Below the pieces are notes generated by a model, which was not told where the DNA came from, ran no database searches, and saw only the letters and a program-made list of their open reading frames with translations. Positions 54,653-63,922 of a stretch of 64,000 nucleotides of DNA are shown piece by piece. Each line of letters starts with the position of its first letter. Within the stretch, counting starts at the first letter, position 1. The translations under genes and the position numbers were made by a program. This stretch comes from Commensalibacter intestini A911 (GTDB lineage Bacteria > Pseudomonadota > Alphaproteobacteria > Acetobacterales > Acetobacteraceae), in contig NZ_AGFR01000003.1 of assembly GCF_000231445.1 (NCBI RefSeq), positions 558,001 to 622,000 of the forward strand, in the 5' to 3' direction.

Positions 54653-56056
54653 ATGAAGGCGCGTACTTTATTTGATAAGTTGTGGGATGGTCATGTGGTT
54701 GAACAACTTCCAGATGGTACCGCAATTCTGTATATTGATCGTCATTTGATACATGAAGTCACCAGTCCGCAAGCTTTTGAAGGATTGCGTATGGCAGGTC
54801 GTAAAATTCATAATCCAGAAGCGATGATGGCTGTGATTGACCATAACGTGCCAACAACAGATCGTAGTCAGCCGATTGCTGAAGATGAAAGTCGTCAACA
54901 AATTGAAACTTTGGAACATAATGTCAAAGAATTTGGTGTTCCTTTTATTCCTTTGAAATCTGATAAACAAGGTATTATTCACGTAGTTGGACCAGAGGAA
55001 GGAATTACACTTCCTGGCATGACGATTGTTTGTGGTGATAGTCATACATCAACGCATGGTGCTTTTGGGGCATTGGCTTTTGGTATTGGGACTTCTGAAG
55101 TTGAACATGTGATGGCAACTCAGACCTTATTACAAAAACCTGCAAAAAATTTAAAAATTGAAATTGAAGGTACACTAAAGCCTGGTATGACTGCTAAAGA
55201 TGTTGTTTTGGCAGTAATTGGTAAAATTGGTACAGCAGGTGGGACAGGTCATGTAATTGAATTTGCAGGCTCTGTTATTCGTAATTTAGATATGGCTGGC
55301 CGTATGACAGTTTGTAATATGGCGATTGAAGGTGGAGCGCGATCAGGACTAATTGCTCCAGATGAAGTAACCTTTGAATATATTAAAGGTCGCCCGAACG
55401 CACCACAAGGTGCTGATTTTGATGCGGCTGTCGAATATTGGAAGAGCCTCGCTTCTGATGAGGGGGCAGAGTATGATAAAGTTATTCATATTAATGTGGA
55501 TGATTTAGAGCCCATGGTGACTTGGGGAACCAGCCCAGAAGATGTCTTACCAATTACAGGAAATATTCCTGATCCAGCGTTGTTAAAAGATGAATCTCAA
55601 CGGTTACGTAAACAACGTATGTTGGATTATATGGACTTAAAAATTGGAACACCTATTGCAGGTACGAAAATTGATGCGGTTTTTATTGGCTCTTGTACCA
55701 ATAGTCGTATTGAAGATTTACGTGCAGCAGCGCATGTTTTGAAAGGCAAGAAAATTGCTAATCATGTATGGGCATTGGTTGTTCCTGGCTCTGGCGTGAT
55801 TAAAAAGCAAGCAGAAGCAGAAGGTTTGGATAAAATCTTTATTGATGCAGGATTTGAATGGCGTGAAGCAGGATGTTCAATGTGTTTGGCAATGAATCCT
55901 GATCGTTTGAAACCAGGTCAACGTTGTGCATCAACATCCAATCGTAACTTTGAAGGTCGTCAAGGGCCAGGAAGCAGAACACATCTTGTGTCTCCAGCAA
56001 TGGCTGCGGCAGCTGCGATTAAAGGTGAATTAACAGACGTAAGGGAAATGATTTAA
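54653..56056 (+). CDS. leuC: 3-isopropylmalate dehydratase large subunit
   Basis: This [4Fe-4S] aconitase-family enzyme isomerises isopropylmalate in leucine synthesis. In 467 residues it shows [48 protein letters not shown] and the cluster ligands in [13 protein letters not shown] and [17 protein letters not shown] precedes the ATG. It lies one base from leuD. Confidence 0.97.
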   Translation: MKARTLFDKLWDGHVVEQLPDGTAILYIDRHLIHEVTSPQAFEGLRMAGRKIHNPEAMMAVIDHNVPTTDRSQPIAEDESRQQIETLEHNVKEFGVPFIPLKSDKQGIIHVVGPEEGITLPGMTIVCGDSHTSTHGAFGALAFGIGTSEVEHVMATQTLLQKPAKNLKIEIEGTLKPGMTAKDVVLAVIGKIGTAGGTGHVIEFAGSVIRNLDMAGRMTVCNMAIEGGARSGLIAPDEVTFEYIKGRPNAPQGADFDAAVEYWKSLASDEGAEYDKVIHINVDDLEPMVTWGTSPEDVLPITGNIPDPALLKDESQRLRKQRMLDYMDLKIGTPIAGTKIDAVFIGSCTNSRIEDLRAAAHVLKGKKIANHVWALVVPGSGVIKKQAEAEGLDKIFIDAGFEWREAGCSMCLAMNPDRLKPGQRCASTSNRNFEGRQGPGSRTHLVSPAMAAAAAIKGELTDVREMI

Positions 56057-56057
56057 A

Positions 56058-56693
56058 ATGGATAAATTTGATATTTTAACAGCGATTGCTGCACCTTTAC
56101 CTGAGGAAAATATTGATACAGATAAAATTATTCCTGCACGTTTTTTAAAAACAACGAAAAGAAGTGGGCTAGGGAAGTCAGCTTTTTATTCATGGCGTTA
56201 TGATGAAAATGGTAAAGAACGCGAAGACTTTGTATTAAACCGTGAGCCATATCGTCAAGCAGAGATTCTTGTAACTTATGAAAATTTTGGTTGTGGATCT
56301 TCCAGAGAACACGCACCTTGGGCGTTATTGGATTTCGGTATTCGTTGTGTGATTGCACCTTCTTTTGCTGATATTTTCTTTAATAACTCTTTCAAAAATG
56401 GCATTTTACCTATTCGTTTATCAAGAGAAGTTTGTGAACAATTGGTTGAAGATACTAAGATGGGTGCAAATGCAAAATTAACGATTAACTTGGAAAAACA
56501 AGAAATTATTCGTCCAAATGGTGAACGTATTTCTTTTGATGTTGATCCATTACGTCGTCAACTTTTGTTGGATGGAATGGATGATATTGCGCAAACCATG
56601 CAATATGTCAAATCAATTGATAATTTTGAAGAAAAACGCAAAAAAGATCAACCTTGGTATCCTAAGGTATCAGCAGATAAATTATCTTCTTAA
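56058..56693 (+). CDS. leuD: 3-isopropylmalate dehydratase small subunit
   Basis: The 211-residue swivelling subunit shows [39 protein letters not shown] and [11 protein letters not shown], all diagnostic of LeuD. It forms the active enzyme with LeuC. A gap of nearly 300 bases follows. Confidence 0.97.
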   Translation: MDKFDILTAIAAPLPEENIDTDKIIPARFLKTTKRSGLGKSAFYSWRYDENGKEREDFVLNREPYRQAEILVTYENFGCGSSREHAPWALLDFGIRCVIAPSFADIFFNNSFKNGILPIRLSREVCEQLVEDTKMGANAKLTINLEKQEIIRPNGERISFDVDPLRRQLLLDGMDDIAQTMQYVKSIDNFEEKRKKDQPWYPKVSADKLSS

Positions 56694-56991
56694 TGCAGCT
56701 TAGAATTATTTAAAATATTATGGCTTATTTATTTTGCAATAATGAGCCGTAGTATTTTGTTTAAATATAAGAATATATTATCATAACACAAAAATATGAT
56801 TAGTTTTTTGTAAAAAGCGTGGTTACGGTGCGGTAATTTCTATTGCTTGATAAAATGGTTGTTATTAATGTTATATATAACGATTGTTTTATTTATTTTA
56901 CTAATTTTTATAGAATTACTGGAATATTTTATAGCGCTGTTATAGTTTGTACTATTGCGTATTATAAAACAAAAGACAAATGGTGTTGGCG
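56694..56991. other. Intergenic region after leuD, almost featureless
   Basis: These 298 bases are very AT-rich. A weak hairpin, ggcttatt (56722-56729) with aatgagcc (56741-56748, one G-U pair), is followed by T-rich sequence and may end leuCD transcription. I see no further gene, RNA or repeat. Confidence 0.4.
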
Positions 56992-57591
56992 ATGAAATTA
57001 ATAGGAATGTTAGATTCTCCTTATGTTAGGAGGGTAGCAATTTCGTTAAAAGCAATGAATTTTTCATTTGAACATGAAGAGCTTTCTGTTTTCAATGATA
57101 TTGAAAAAATGAAAGTTGTGAATCCATTAATGAAAGCACCATCCTTAATGACAGATGAGGGTATTTTATTAATCGATTCAACGTTAATTTTAGAATATTT
57201 AGATCGAAAATGCAATGAAAATTATTCTTTGCTTTCAAAAAATATGGAACAATTTACGAAGTCTCAATATCTGATTGGGATTGCATTAACTTTATGTGAT
57301 AAAGCTGTGCAACTCTTCATGGAATATAATCGTCGCCCCCCTGAGAAATTTTATCAAGAATGGGTTGATCGTATTAATGAACAGTTACAAGCGGGCTTAA
57401 GCTTACTCGATCAACAGGTTATCATTAATGATGCTGGATATTTGATTGATAATCGGATCATGCAGGCAGATATTTCGATTGCGGTTATGTTGAAATATAT
57501 AGAAAAGAAACTATCTAGTATTTATAACAATTATGTATCAAAAAAGTTGAAAGTATTTTCCTCTGCAATGGAAAGCACATCTCTTTTTTAA
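56992..57591 (+). CDS. Glutathione S-transferase-like protein
   Basis: From ATG 56992 the protein has 199 residues (ATG 56980 would add four). The thioredoxin-fold N-terminal domain reads MKLIGMLDSPYVRRVAISLKAMNF with Ser9-Pro10 at the usual active site, then KAPSLMTDEGILLIDSTLILEYLD, containing the glutathione-binding (D)S. The C-terminal helical domain follows (about 85-199), with MQADISIAVM. It is probably a YfcF/YibF-type GST. It lies between leuD and leuB; a connection with leucine synthesis is not evident. Confidence 0.8.
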   Translation: MKLIGMLDSPYVRRVAISLKAMNFSFEHEELSVFNDIEKMKVVNPLMKAPSLMTDEGILLIDSTLILEYLDRKCNENYSLLSKNMEQFTKSQYLIGIALTLCDKAVQLFMEYNRRPPEKFYQEWVDRINEQLQAGLSLLDQQVIINDAGYLIDNRIMQADISIAVMLKYIEKKLSSIYNNYVSKKLKVFSSAMESTSLF

Positions 57592-57601
57592 AGAATTAAT
57601 G

Positions 57602-57638
57602 TTTTAAATCCTTTTACTTTTAAATCCTTTTACTTTTA
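57602..57638 (+). repeat. Tandem 16-base repeat upstream of leuB
   Basis: The unit ttttaaatccttttac occurs twice in perfect tandem (57602-57617 and 57618-57633), followed by five bases of a third copy. It ends 16 bases before the leuB start. Confidence 0.85.
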
Positions 57639-57654
57639 TAATGGATAATAGAGA

Positions 57655-58764
57655 ATGACCAAAGAAAAAAAGATCTTAACATTAGCTGGTGACGGTATTG
57701 GCCCAGAAGTGATGGAACAAGCATTGCAAGTATTGAACTGGGTGCAAGAAAATTCAAACTTATCTTTTATAGTTGAAAAAGACTTGGTTGGTGGGGCTTC
57801 TATTGATGCGAATGGTGTGCCTTTAACAAGTGAAGTGATTGCTAAAGCAAAAGCTGCGGATGCAGTGTTGTTTGGTTCTGTAGGTGGCCCTAAATGGGAT
57901 AAAGTTGGTTTTGATAAACGTCCAGAGCTTGGTATTATTGGCCTTCGGAAAGAATTAGGATTATTTGCAAATTTACGTTCTGCGATTGTGTTTGATGCGT
58001 TGATTGGTGCAAGCACTGTAAAATCTGAAGTAATTCAAGGCTTGGATTTGATGATTGTGCGTGAAAGCACAGGAGGCGTTTATTTTGGGGAGCCTCGTGG
58101 AATTGAAACCTTAGCGGATGGTACGCGCAAGGGCGTTAATACAGAAGTGTATACTTCTGTTGAGATTGAGCGTATTGCAAGAGTTGCTTTTGAACTTGCT
58201 CGTCAACGTAAAGGGCAAGTTTGTTCTGTTGAAAAATGTAATGTAATGGAAAGTGGCCTTTTATGGAAAGAAGTTGTCACTGAACTTCACAAAAAAGAAT
58301 ATTCAGATGTTAAGCTTTCTCATATGTTAGCTGATAACTGTGCAATGCAATTGGTTCGAAATCCAAAGCAATTTGATATTATTTTAACTGGTAACTTATT
58401 TGGCGATATTTTATCAGATTTGGCTGCAATGCTTACAGGTAGTTTAGGGATGTTGCCATCTGCAACACTTGGTGCACGTCAAGATAATGGTGTTATCCCA
58501 GCTTTATATGAACCAATTCACGGTAGTGCGCCTGATATTGCAGGGCAGGGTAAAGCAAACCCATTAGCCCAGATTTTATCATTAGCAATGATGTTGCGTT
58601 ATTCTTTTGATCAGCAGGCAATTTCAGAAAAAGTTATCAAAGCTTGTGAAGCCGTTCTTAATCAAGGTTTCCGTACTCCAGATATTATGAGTGAAGGAAT
58701 GAAATTGGTTGGCACAGAAGAGATGGGTCAAGCTGTTTTGATAAAGTTAAAAGAAAATATTTAA
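57655..58764 (+). CDS. leuB: 3-isopropylmalate dehydrogenase
   Basis: This NAD-dependent enzyme gives 2-ketoisocaproate in leucine synthesis. In 369 residues it shows LAGDGIGPEVMEQAL (10-24), the substrate loop LRKELGLFANLRSA, VRESTGGVYFGEPRG, DNCAMQLVRNP and GNLFGDILSDLAAMLTGSLGMLPSA. It is separated from leuCD by the GST-like gene. The adjacent glycosyltransferase remnant begins 17 bases after the stop. Confidence 0.96.
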   Translation: MTKEKKILTLAGDGIGPEVMEQALQVLNWVQENSNLSFIVEKDLVGGASIDANGVPLTSEVIAKAKAADAVLFGSVGGPKWDKVGFDKRPELGIIGLRKELGLFANLRSAIVFDALIGASTVKSEVIQGLDLMIVRESTGGVYFGEPRGIETLADGTRKGVNTEVYTSVEIERIARVAFELARQRKGQVCSVEKCNVMESGLLWKEVVTELHKKEYSDVKLSHMLADNCAMQLVRNPKQFDIILTGNLFGDILSDLAAMLTGSLGMLPSATLGARQDNGVIPALYEPIHGSAPDIAGQGKANPLAQILSLAMMLRYSFDQQAISEKVIKACEAVLNQGFRTPDIMSEGMKLVGTEEMGQAVLIKLKENI

Positions 58765-58781
58765 TAGAAAGAGATCTAGGA

Positions 58782-60085
58782 ATGAAAGTAGCTGTTTGTT
58801 TAACTGTAAAAGATGAGGCTATTGAACTTGTTTACTGGATAGCATGGTATACAGCTTTAGGTTTTGATAGTTTTATTATCTATAATGATAATTCATCAGA
58901 TGAAACAGAAAATGTTATTTTATCGTTGCAAAATATAGTTGATATTCGTTATATGCGAAATGCACCTAATTATGACAGATCTGTTATTCGTCAATTACGT
59001 GCATATAATGATGCTATTGAGAAATATGGTAAAGAGTTCGATATGCTATAGTTAGTGGTAATTGTGTAACTAGTGATGGAGAGTTGGTTAAATGGGATCA
59101 GGGGCCACATGGTGGGCTTACAAAAGATTCTCCCTCATGGAAAGGAGGAAGATTATTCCATTATCAATCAAGATCCTTAGAGCATTACGTAAAACGACAT
59201 GTTAATATGGAGCCAATACGTTCTCGTTCTTCAGATCCATTACATAATGTTACTAGTAGTCCAGAATATAATGTAATGGAAACTAAGTTCGATCCAAATT
59301 ATATTCAAAACTATTATGAAGTATTGCGTGAATTAGTTTTAGCTCAAATATATTTTATTTTAGAAAAAACTACTTCTGTACCTAGTGTCTTAATTGATTT
59401 ATTAAAATATACTAACTCTTCTACTCAAGTAGATATATTTGACCCGGTATATACACCTCAAAGCCATGAAGTTGCACATAATTGGATATCTTTTTGTAAA
59501 AAAAGAGGTGGGTTATTTAAAGATGTAGGAGGAGAGGATATCTTCTTTTTTCATATTACCGATTTTTTTGATAAAAAATTAGGGGTTAAAGGACAAAAAT
59601 TAGCTGTTGGCAGTGACTTAGATGCAGATATTATCGCTGTTTATATAAAAGGAAGCTCTCATTTACATTTATTTTCCTCTTCAAATGATTATTTTCATGT
59701 AAAAGGTGATGTACGTGTTTTAAAGGCTTATACTTATGCTGTATGGAAGAATCACGGAAAACGTTTTTCATTGTCTCACTCTCGTAAAAATCGTTTTTTA
59801 GGTTTTACACCATCAGGAGAACAGACTTTTGATAGATTAAGGGCCTGTAATTGGGAGAGTTTTAATTATCACTTGATATCTCCTGAAAATGTTCCTGATC
59901 ATATTGTAGAGGCGGCAAACTTCTTATCTATAGTTAAAAATGTACAGATAATGAGGGAGTATCGTTTGTTAAATGGTAATAAACATATGGGGCTATATTT
60001 AAACGTTATTAATGCATTACCTCAGAATGAATTGGATGCGATAGATTATATTTCAGGTAATATTATTAACGAGCATTTATATTAA
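58782..60085 (+). pseudogene. Broken GT92-like glycosyltransferase (frameshift and missing core)
   Basis: The first frame (58782-59051, 89 codons) opens like a Glyco_tranf_2_4/GT92 protein: AVCLTVKDEAIELVYWIAWYTALGFDSFIIYNDNSSDET. It stops at TAG after KYGKEFDML. A second frame, open from about 59033, continues to 60085 with SGNCVTSDGELVKWDQGPHGG and LFHYQSRSLEHYVKRH, which belong to the later part of the same domain, plus a further 200 residues of unknown type. The segment expected between them, about 70-90 residues with the DxDEF metal motif and the W-x-x-FGSS region, is absent. An internal deletion with a frameshift explains this. A second domain lies at the C terminus. Confidence 0.7.
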
Positions 60086-60115
60086 ATTGATATAAAATTC
60101 GTTATCATATAACAA

Positions 60116-60143
60116 AACGCTTCATTAAAAATAATGAAGCGTT
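60116..60143 (-). terminator. Terminator of rpsU (minus strand)
   Basis: Perfect 11-base arms aacgcttcatt (60116-60126) and aatgaagcgtt (60133-60143). Read on the minus strand, TTTTGTT follows, so it ends rpsU about 85 bases after its stop. Confidence 0.7.
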
Positions 60144-60227
60144 CAAAACATCACCAACTTACAAAAAATTTAGTTAGAAGAATATGAAAATAAAATTATT
60201 TTCGTATGAAGTCTTTTAAAGAAAAAA

Positions 60228-60431
60228 CTAGAAGCCTTCGCGTTCTACGCGTTTACGTTCCATTTTACGAGCACGTCTTACAGCTTCAGCAGATTCGCGC
60301 GCACGGCGTTCTGATGGTTTTTCGTAATGACGACGTAATTTCATTTCGCGGAAGATACCTTCGCGTTGCATTTTTTTCTTTAAAGCTTTTAAAGCTTGAT
60401 CAACATTATTATCTCTAACAAGAACTTGCAC
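60228..60431 (-). CDS. rpsU: 30S ribosomal protein S21
   Basis: This 67-residue, strongly basic protein reads [20 protein letters not shown], then [20 protein letters not shown], typical of S21. The start is GTG, with AGGAG (complement of 60443-60447) upstream. A TATAAT box on the minus strand (complement of 60532-60537) may be its promoter. Bounded by a broken glycosyltransferase gene and a MarR gene on the other strand. Confidence 0.95.
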   Translation of the reverse strand: MQVLVRDNNVDQALKALKKKMQREGIFREMKLRRHYEKPSERRARESAEAVRRARKMERKRVEREGF

Positions 60432-60616
60432 TTGGCTGTCATCTCCTGTGTGTTAAGTGAAAATTTATGAATTTACATTCATTATATATCATATAACTAT
60501 TATATTATAATAATATTCATAGTTAGACAAAATTATATACGCTATTTCGCTCAAAAAAGAAATAGATTATTCTTGGTTTAAGTATGTTTTTAATTTTATA
60601 TTAAAGAGATTTTTCA

Positions 60617-61156
60617 TTGCATCGTCCTTTTCCTTATGATCTTCCGATTTCAAAACCTGGTGAAGAACTCTTATTCTTGCGTGAGGAAAAAATTCGTTTC
60701 ATGCAAGATATGTTATTTTTTATTGATTGTGAGCTACACAATGCAACAAAACCAATTCTGCAAGAATATGGGATAGGGCACGCGCATCATCGTTTAATGC
60801 AGTTTATTTGTCATTGCCCAGGGGCGAGTGTCAGTGAAATTTGTAAATTATTGGGGATTACCAAACAAAGTTTGAATAGAGTTTTGCGCGAAGCTTTAGA
60901 ATTAGAGTATGTTGAATATCGTTTCCATCCAGAGGATCGTCGTAAAAAAAGTCTATTTTTGACCCCAAAAGGGGCTGCTATAGAAGACGAGCTCTTTAAG
61001 TTGCAAAGGAAACAATTCTTTCGTGCTTTTCGTGAAGCACCGAATAATACATATATTGAAGGATTCCAGCGTATTCTTTATGGTATGTTAAGTTCAGAAT
61101 CTAAACAATTGCTAGAGTTACATTCGAATCAAAAAATAGATAAGGAAAGAACATGA
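60617..61156 (+). CDS. MarR-family regulator, PetP-like
   Basis: The 179-residue protein has a winged helix-turn-helix (about 75-145: ASVSEICKLLGITKQSLNRVLREALELEYVE, and FHPEDRRKKSLFLTPKG). Start codon TTG at 60617 after AAAGAGA; the first ATG lies 30 codons further in. It overlaps the response-regulator gene by four bases (ATGA). In alphaproteobacteria a MarR protein (PetP) beside an OmpR-type regulator (PetR) is a recurring pair, first known for cytochrome bc1 expression in Rhodobacter. Confidence 0.82.
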   Translation: MHRPFPYDLPISKPGEELLFLREEKIRFMQDMLFFIDCELHNATKPILQEYGIGHAHHRLMQFICHCPGASVSEICKLLGITKQSLNRVLREALELEYVEYRFHPEDRRKKSLFLTPKGAAIEDELFKLQRKQFFRAFREAPNNTYIEGFQRILYGMLSSESKQLLELHSNQKIDKERT

Positions 61157-61881
61157 TGAATGAGAGTAATAATAAAAACGAAGACTCTGATATCTTACAT
61201 GTTTTAGTAATTGATGATGATCCGCGTTTGCGCCGTTTATTACAACGATATCTTAGTGAAAATGGTTTCCGAATCAGCGGTGCTGCATCTGCAAAAGAGG
61301 CTAGAGAAGTGTTGGAGTTTATGCAGCCAGATGCCATTGTTTTAGATGTGACAATGCCTGGTGAGGATGGGTTGCAGTTAACGCACGCCTTGCGTGAAGA
61401 AGGAAAAGACGTTCCGATTATTCTATTAACAGCCAGAGGGGAGCCAGAAGATCGTATTGCAGGGTTGGAGGCTGGAGCTGATGATTATTTAGGTAAACCT
61501 TTTGAACCAAAAGAACTACTCTTACGTTTACGTTCTCGACTGCGTCGCTTTAGTCAACCTGCGGTGACGGATAATATACGTGCGATTAAATTAGGGGATA
61601 TGGAATTTGACCCCATTCGTAATTTATTAATTCATAACAATGATATCATTCATTTAACAGGTGGAGAGATAGCATTGTTACGTGTATTGGCTAATCGTCC
61701 GAATGAGATTCTTTCGCGCGAAGAAATCGTGCAAGAGATTGGGATGGAAGAAATTGGCGAGCGTGCTGTTGATGTTCAGGTAACACGTCTACGGCGAAGA
61801 ATCGAAGATGATCCAAAACAGCCTCGTTTTTTACATACTGTGAGAGGTAAAGGATACGTTTTGAAACCTAGTTATTCATAA
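61153..61881 (+). CDS. OmpR-family response regulator, PetR-like
   Basis: The 242-residue protein has a receiver domain (about 15-130: acidic pocket IDDDPRLRRLL, phosphoacceptor Asp65 in AIVLDVTMPGEDG, LLTARGEPEDR, Lys in YLGKPFEPKELL) and a C-terminal winged helix (about 140-240: LTGGEIALLRVLANRPNEILSRE, DVQVTRLRRRIEDDP, TVRGKGYVL). It lies between the MarR gene (overlap) and the kinase gene (17 bases), so the three probably form one regulatory operon. Confidence 0.93.
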   Translation: MMNESNNKNEDSDILHVLVIDDDPRLRRLLQRYLSENGFRISGAASAKEAREVLEFMQPDAIVLDVTMPGEDGLQLTHALREEGKDVPIILLTARGEPEDRIAGLEAGADDYLGKPFEPKELLLRLRSRLRRFSQPAVTDNIRAIKLGDMEFDPIRNLLIHNNDIIHLTGGEIALLRVLANRPNEILSREEIVQEIGMEEIGERAVDVQVTRLRRRIEDDPKQPRFLHTVRGKGYVLKPSYS

Positions 61882-61898
61882 AAAAGAAAGATTGTATT

Positions 61899-63296
61899 GT
61901 GCCTGATTTTTTTCATTCTCGTCGTCGACGTGTTACACGGGAGCATAAGATTGCAGTAGATCGTAAGGTACGTAGATTCTTGCCGCGTTCATTGTTGGCA
62001 CGTTCTTTATTGATGATTTCAATTCCTTTATTAATTACACAAGCAATTTCACTTGAGTTATTTTATGGAACTTTCTTGAATACTGTTTCACGTCGGTTAA
62101 CGGATGCAGTCAGTGGTGAAGTTAGTTTTGTTGTGCAGCAATATTCGAATGCATCATCAGAGCAATATAAAACCTTTTTATTGGATAATGCTCAACAAAA
62201 TTTGCAGTTAAATGTAAAGTGGCTTGCTAATCAAAAATTGAAAGTGGACATAAATCGTAATGCAATGGTTTTAGGTCCTGTTGATGAGCTCTTGGATAGA
62301 GGATTAGATGATCGTTTAGACGTCCCTTTTGCAACAGATTGGCGTAGTTATACTGATCAAGTGGTTGTTTCCGTTCAGTTAAAATATGGTATTTTAGAAT
62401 TTTTAGTTCCTAAAAAGAAACTGACAGCCGGTTCTGTGTGGTTGTTTGTAGTATGGATTGTAGGGAGTGCTTTACTTTTATTTTTAATTACAGCAGTTTT
62501 TGCTTGGGTGCAATTTAGGGCTATTCGGCGTTTATCTAAGGCAGTTGAAAAGTTTGGTAAAGGAAGAGATCCAGGGCTATTAAACCCTGTAGGTTCCAAA
62601 GAGCTACGAAATGCAGCAATAGCCTTCAATGTAATGAGAGAACGTATTTTGCGTTTTATTAAGCAACGAACTGTTATTCTTGCTAGTGTTTCTCATGATT
62701 TACGTACACCTTTGACACGTTTGAGATTAAGTTTAGCAATGCTTCCCCAAAAGGGAGTGATAAATGCTGAAGATCAAGTGGCAGATATTACAGAAATGAT
62801 TGCTGATACCGAAGAAATGGAACAGATGATTTCTGGGTATCTTTCTTTTGCTCGAGGAGAGGGAACAGAAGAGCCAAAAATGACAGATATGGTGCAGTTA
62901 ACTGAGGATGTTGTCGCTGCTGCGTATCGATTAGGCACTGTTTTTATATCTGCTAATATTCCAGCTTCATTACCAGATATGATGATTAGATCGCATAGTA
63001 TTCGACGTGTTTTGGGGAATATTCTTGAAAATGCTAGACGTCATGGAGGGCAAGTTAATATCGAAGTAAAGGATCAAGATAGAGGTATTTTATACATTAT
63101 TGACGATAATGGTGCAGGGATTCCCGAGGAAAAAAGAGAAAGCGTGTTTATTCCTTTTGAGACAGGGAATAGTCAAAAAGGAACGGGTCTTGGACTGGCA
63201 ATTGCAAAAAATATTGTCCAAGCCCATGGTGGAGATATCGAATTAAAAAACAGCCCACTAGGTGGGCTGCGTGTTTTAATCTTTATACCCAAATAA
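61899..63296 (+). CDS. EnvZ-type sensor histidine kinase
   Basis: The 465-residue inner-membrane kinase has two membrane segments (about 35-60 and 180-205) around a periplasmic sensor region of about 120 residues, a HAMP (FRAIRRLSKAVEKFG) and a DHp helix with SHDLRTPLTRLRLSL (phosphorylated His about 266). The ATPase domain follows: N box NILENARRHGG, G1 DDNGAGIPEE, G2 GTGLGLAIAKNIV. GTG start. The last codons overlap the terminator of the convergent bamE gene. Signal unknown. Confidence 0.92.
   Translation: MPDFFHSRRRRVTREHKIAVDRKVRRFLPRSLLARSLLMISIPLLITQAISLELFYGTFLNTVSRRLTDAVSGEVSFVVQQYSNASSEQYKTFLLDNAQQNLQLNVKWLANQKLKVDINRNAMVLGPVDELLDRGLDDRLDVPFATDWRSYTDQVVVSVQLKYGILEFLVPKKKLTAGSVWLFVVWIVGSALLLFLITAVFAWVQFRAIRRLSKAVEKFGKGRDPGLLNPVGSKELRNAAIAFNVMRERILRFIKQRTVILASVSHDLRTPLTRLRLSLAMLPQKGVINAEDQVADITEMIADTEEMEQMISGYLSFARGEGTEEPKMTDMVQLTEDVVAAAYRLGTVFISANIPASLPDMMIRSHSIRRVLGNILENARRHGGQVNIEVKDQDRGILYIIDDNGAGIPEEKRESVFIPFETGNSQKGTGLGLAIAKNIVQAHGGDIELKNSPLGGLRVLIFIPK
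63245..63269 (-). terminator. bamE terminator embedded in the kinase coding sequence
   Basis: On the minus strand cagcccac-cta-gtgggctg (63269-63251) is followed by T6 (63250-63245), a textbook intrinsic terminator about 33 bases after the bamE stop. The same bases code for the kinase's final region (KNSPLGGLRV). Confidence 0.8.
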
Positions 63297-63301
63297 TCAG
63301 C

Positions 63302-63922
63302 TTATCGAATAGTATTTCCAGAGCTTCCGATCCCACCAGAGGTGTTTGGATTGTTTGCAAAGGGTCCTGTGCTGTTGTTGGGTCCAAAGGTACTTCCTAA
63401 CCCCATAGCGCTAAGAGGAGAGTATTGCCCGATATTTCCCAATAATTGTTGGAAGAAATTAGTCTTGGTTCCTGGTGTTGGTGTTACTTCAGAAACCATT
63501 CCAACTGGCTTAGCATCTTTTTTTCCTAAATGCTGGATTTTTTGTAACGTTCCATTTTCGTCAAAGTATAAAGATAATACTTCTTGTTTACGTATACCTG
63601 GATATGACAAAGGAACAACTTGAGTCATCATCGAAATATAAATCCAGTTATTTGGATCAAAAGTAGCATAAGCAGTTGGAGATCCTAGAATATCTACGAC
63701 GTCCGCTTTGCTTGTGCTTCCGACTTGTAATGATTTTAAATCGTTTTTACCAATAATACTACCTCTGGGTAGTGGTGGTGGAGAAAAAATAGAACAAGCA
63801 GATAAAGTCATTCCAATTGACAGAATAGAAGCCAAACAGGCACCTTTTCTTGCTTTACGAAAAGATAGAAACCGTGTTTTAAAAGAAGAGACAAGAGGTT
63901 TCTTATTGAAGCATGGACGCAT
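63302..63922 (-). CDS. bamE: Outer-membrane assembly lipoprotein BamE (SmpA/OmlA)
   Basis: This 206-residue lipoprotein stabilises the Bam complex. A long basic N region precedes a signal ending in lipobox LSAC with Cys43. The SmpA/OmlA domain follows (about 55-140): LKSLQVGSTSKADVVDILGSPTAYATFDPNNWIYIS, and VLSLYFDENGTLQKI. The C-terminal 65 residues are a low-complexity Gly/Asn/Ser/Pro extension not found in E. coli BamE (113 residues). It is convergent with the kinase gene. Confidence 0.88.
   Translation of the reverse strand: MRPCFNKKPLVSSFKTRFLSFRKARKGACLASILSIGMTLSACSIFSPPPLPRGSIIGKNDLKSLQVGSTSKADVVDILGSPTAYATFDPNNWIYISMMTQVVPLSYPGIRKQEVLSLYFDENGTLQKIQHLGKKDAKPVGMVSEVTPTPGTKTNFFQQLLGNIGQYSPLSAMGLGSTFGPNNSTGPFANNPNTSGGIGSSGNTIR

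Noticed and set aside
54668-55045. Minus-strand 125-codon frame inside leuC
   Set aside because: It runs opposite conserved leuC sequence and resembles no protein.
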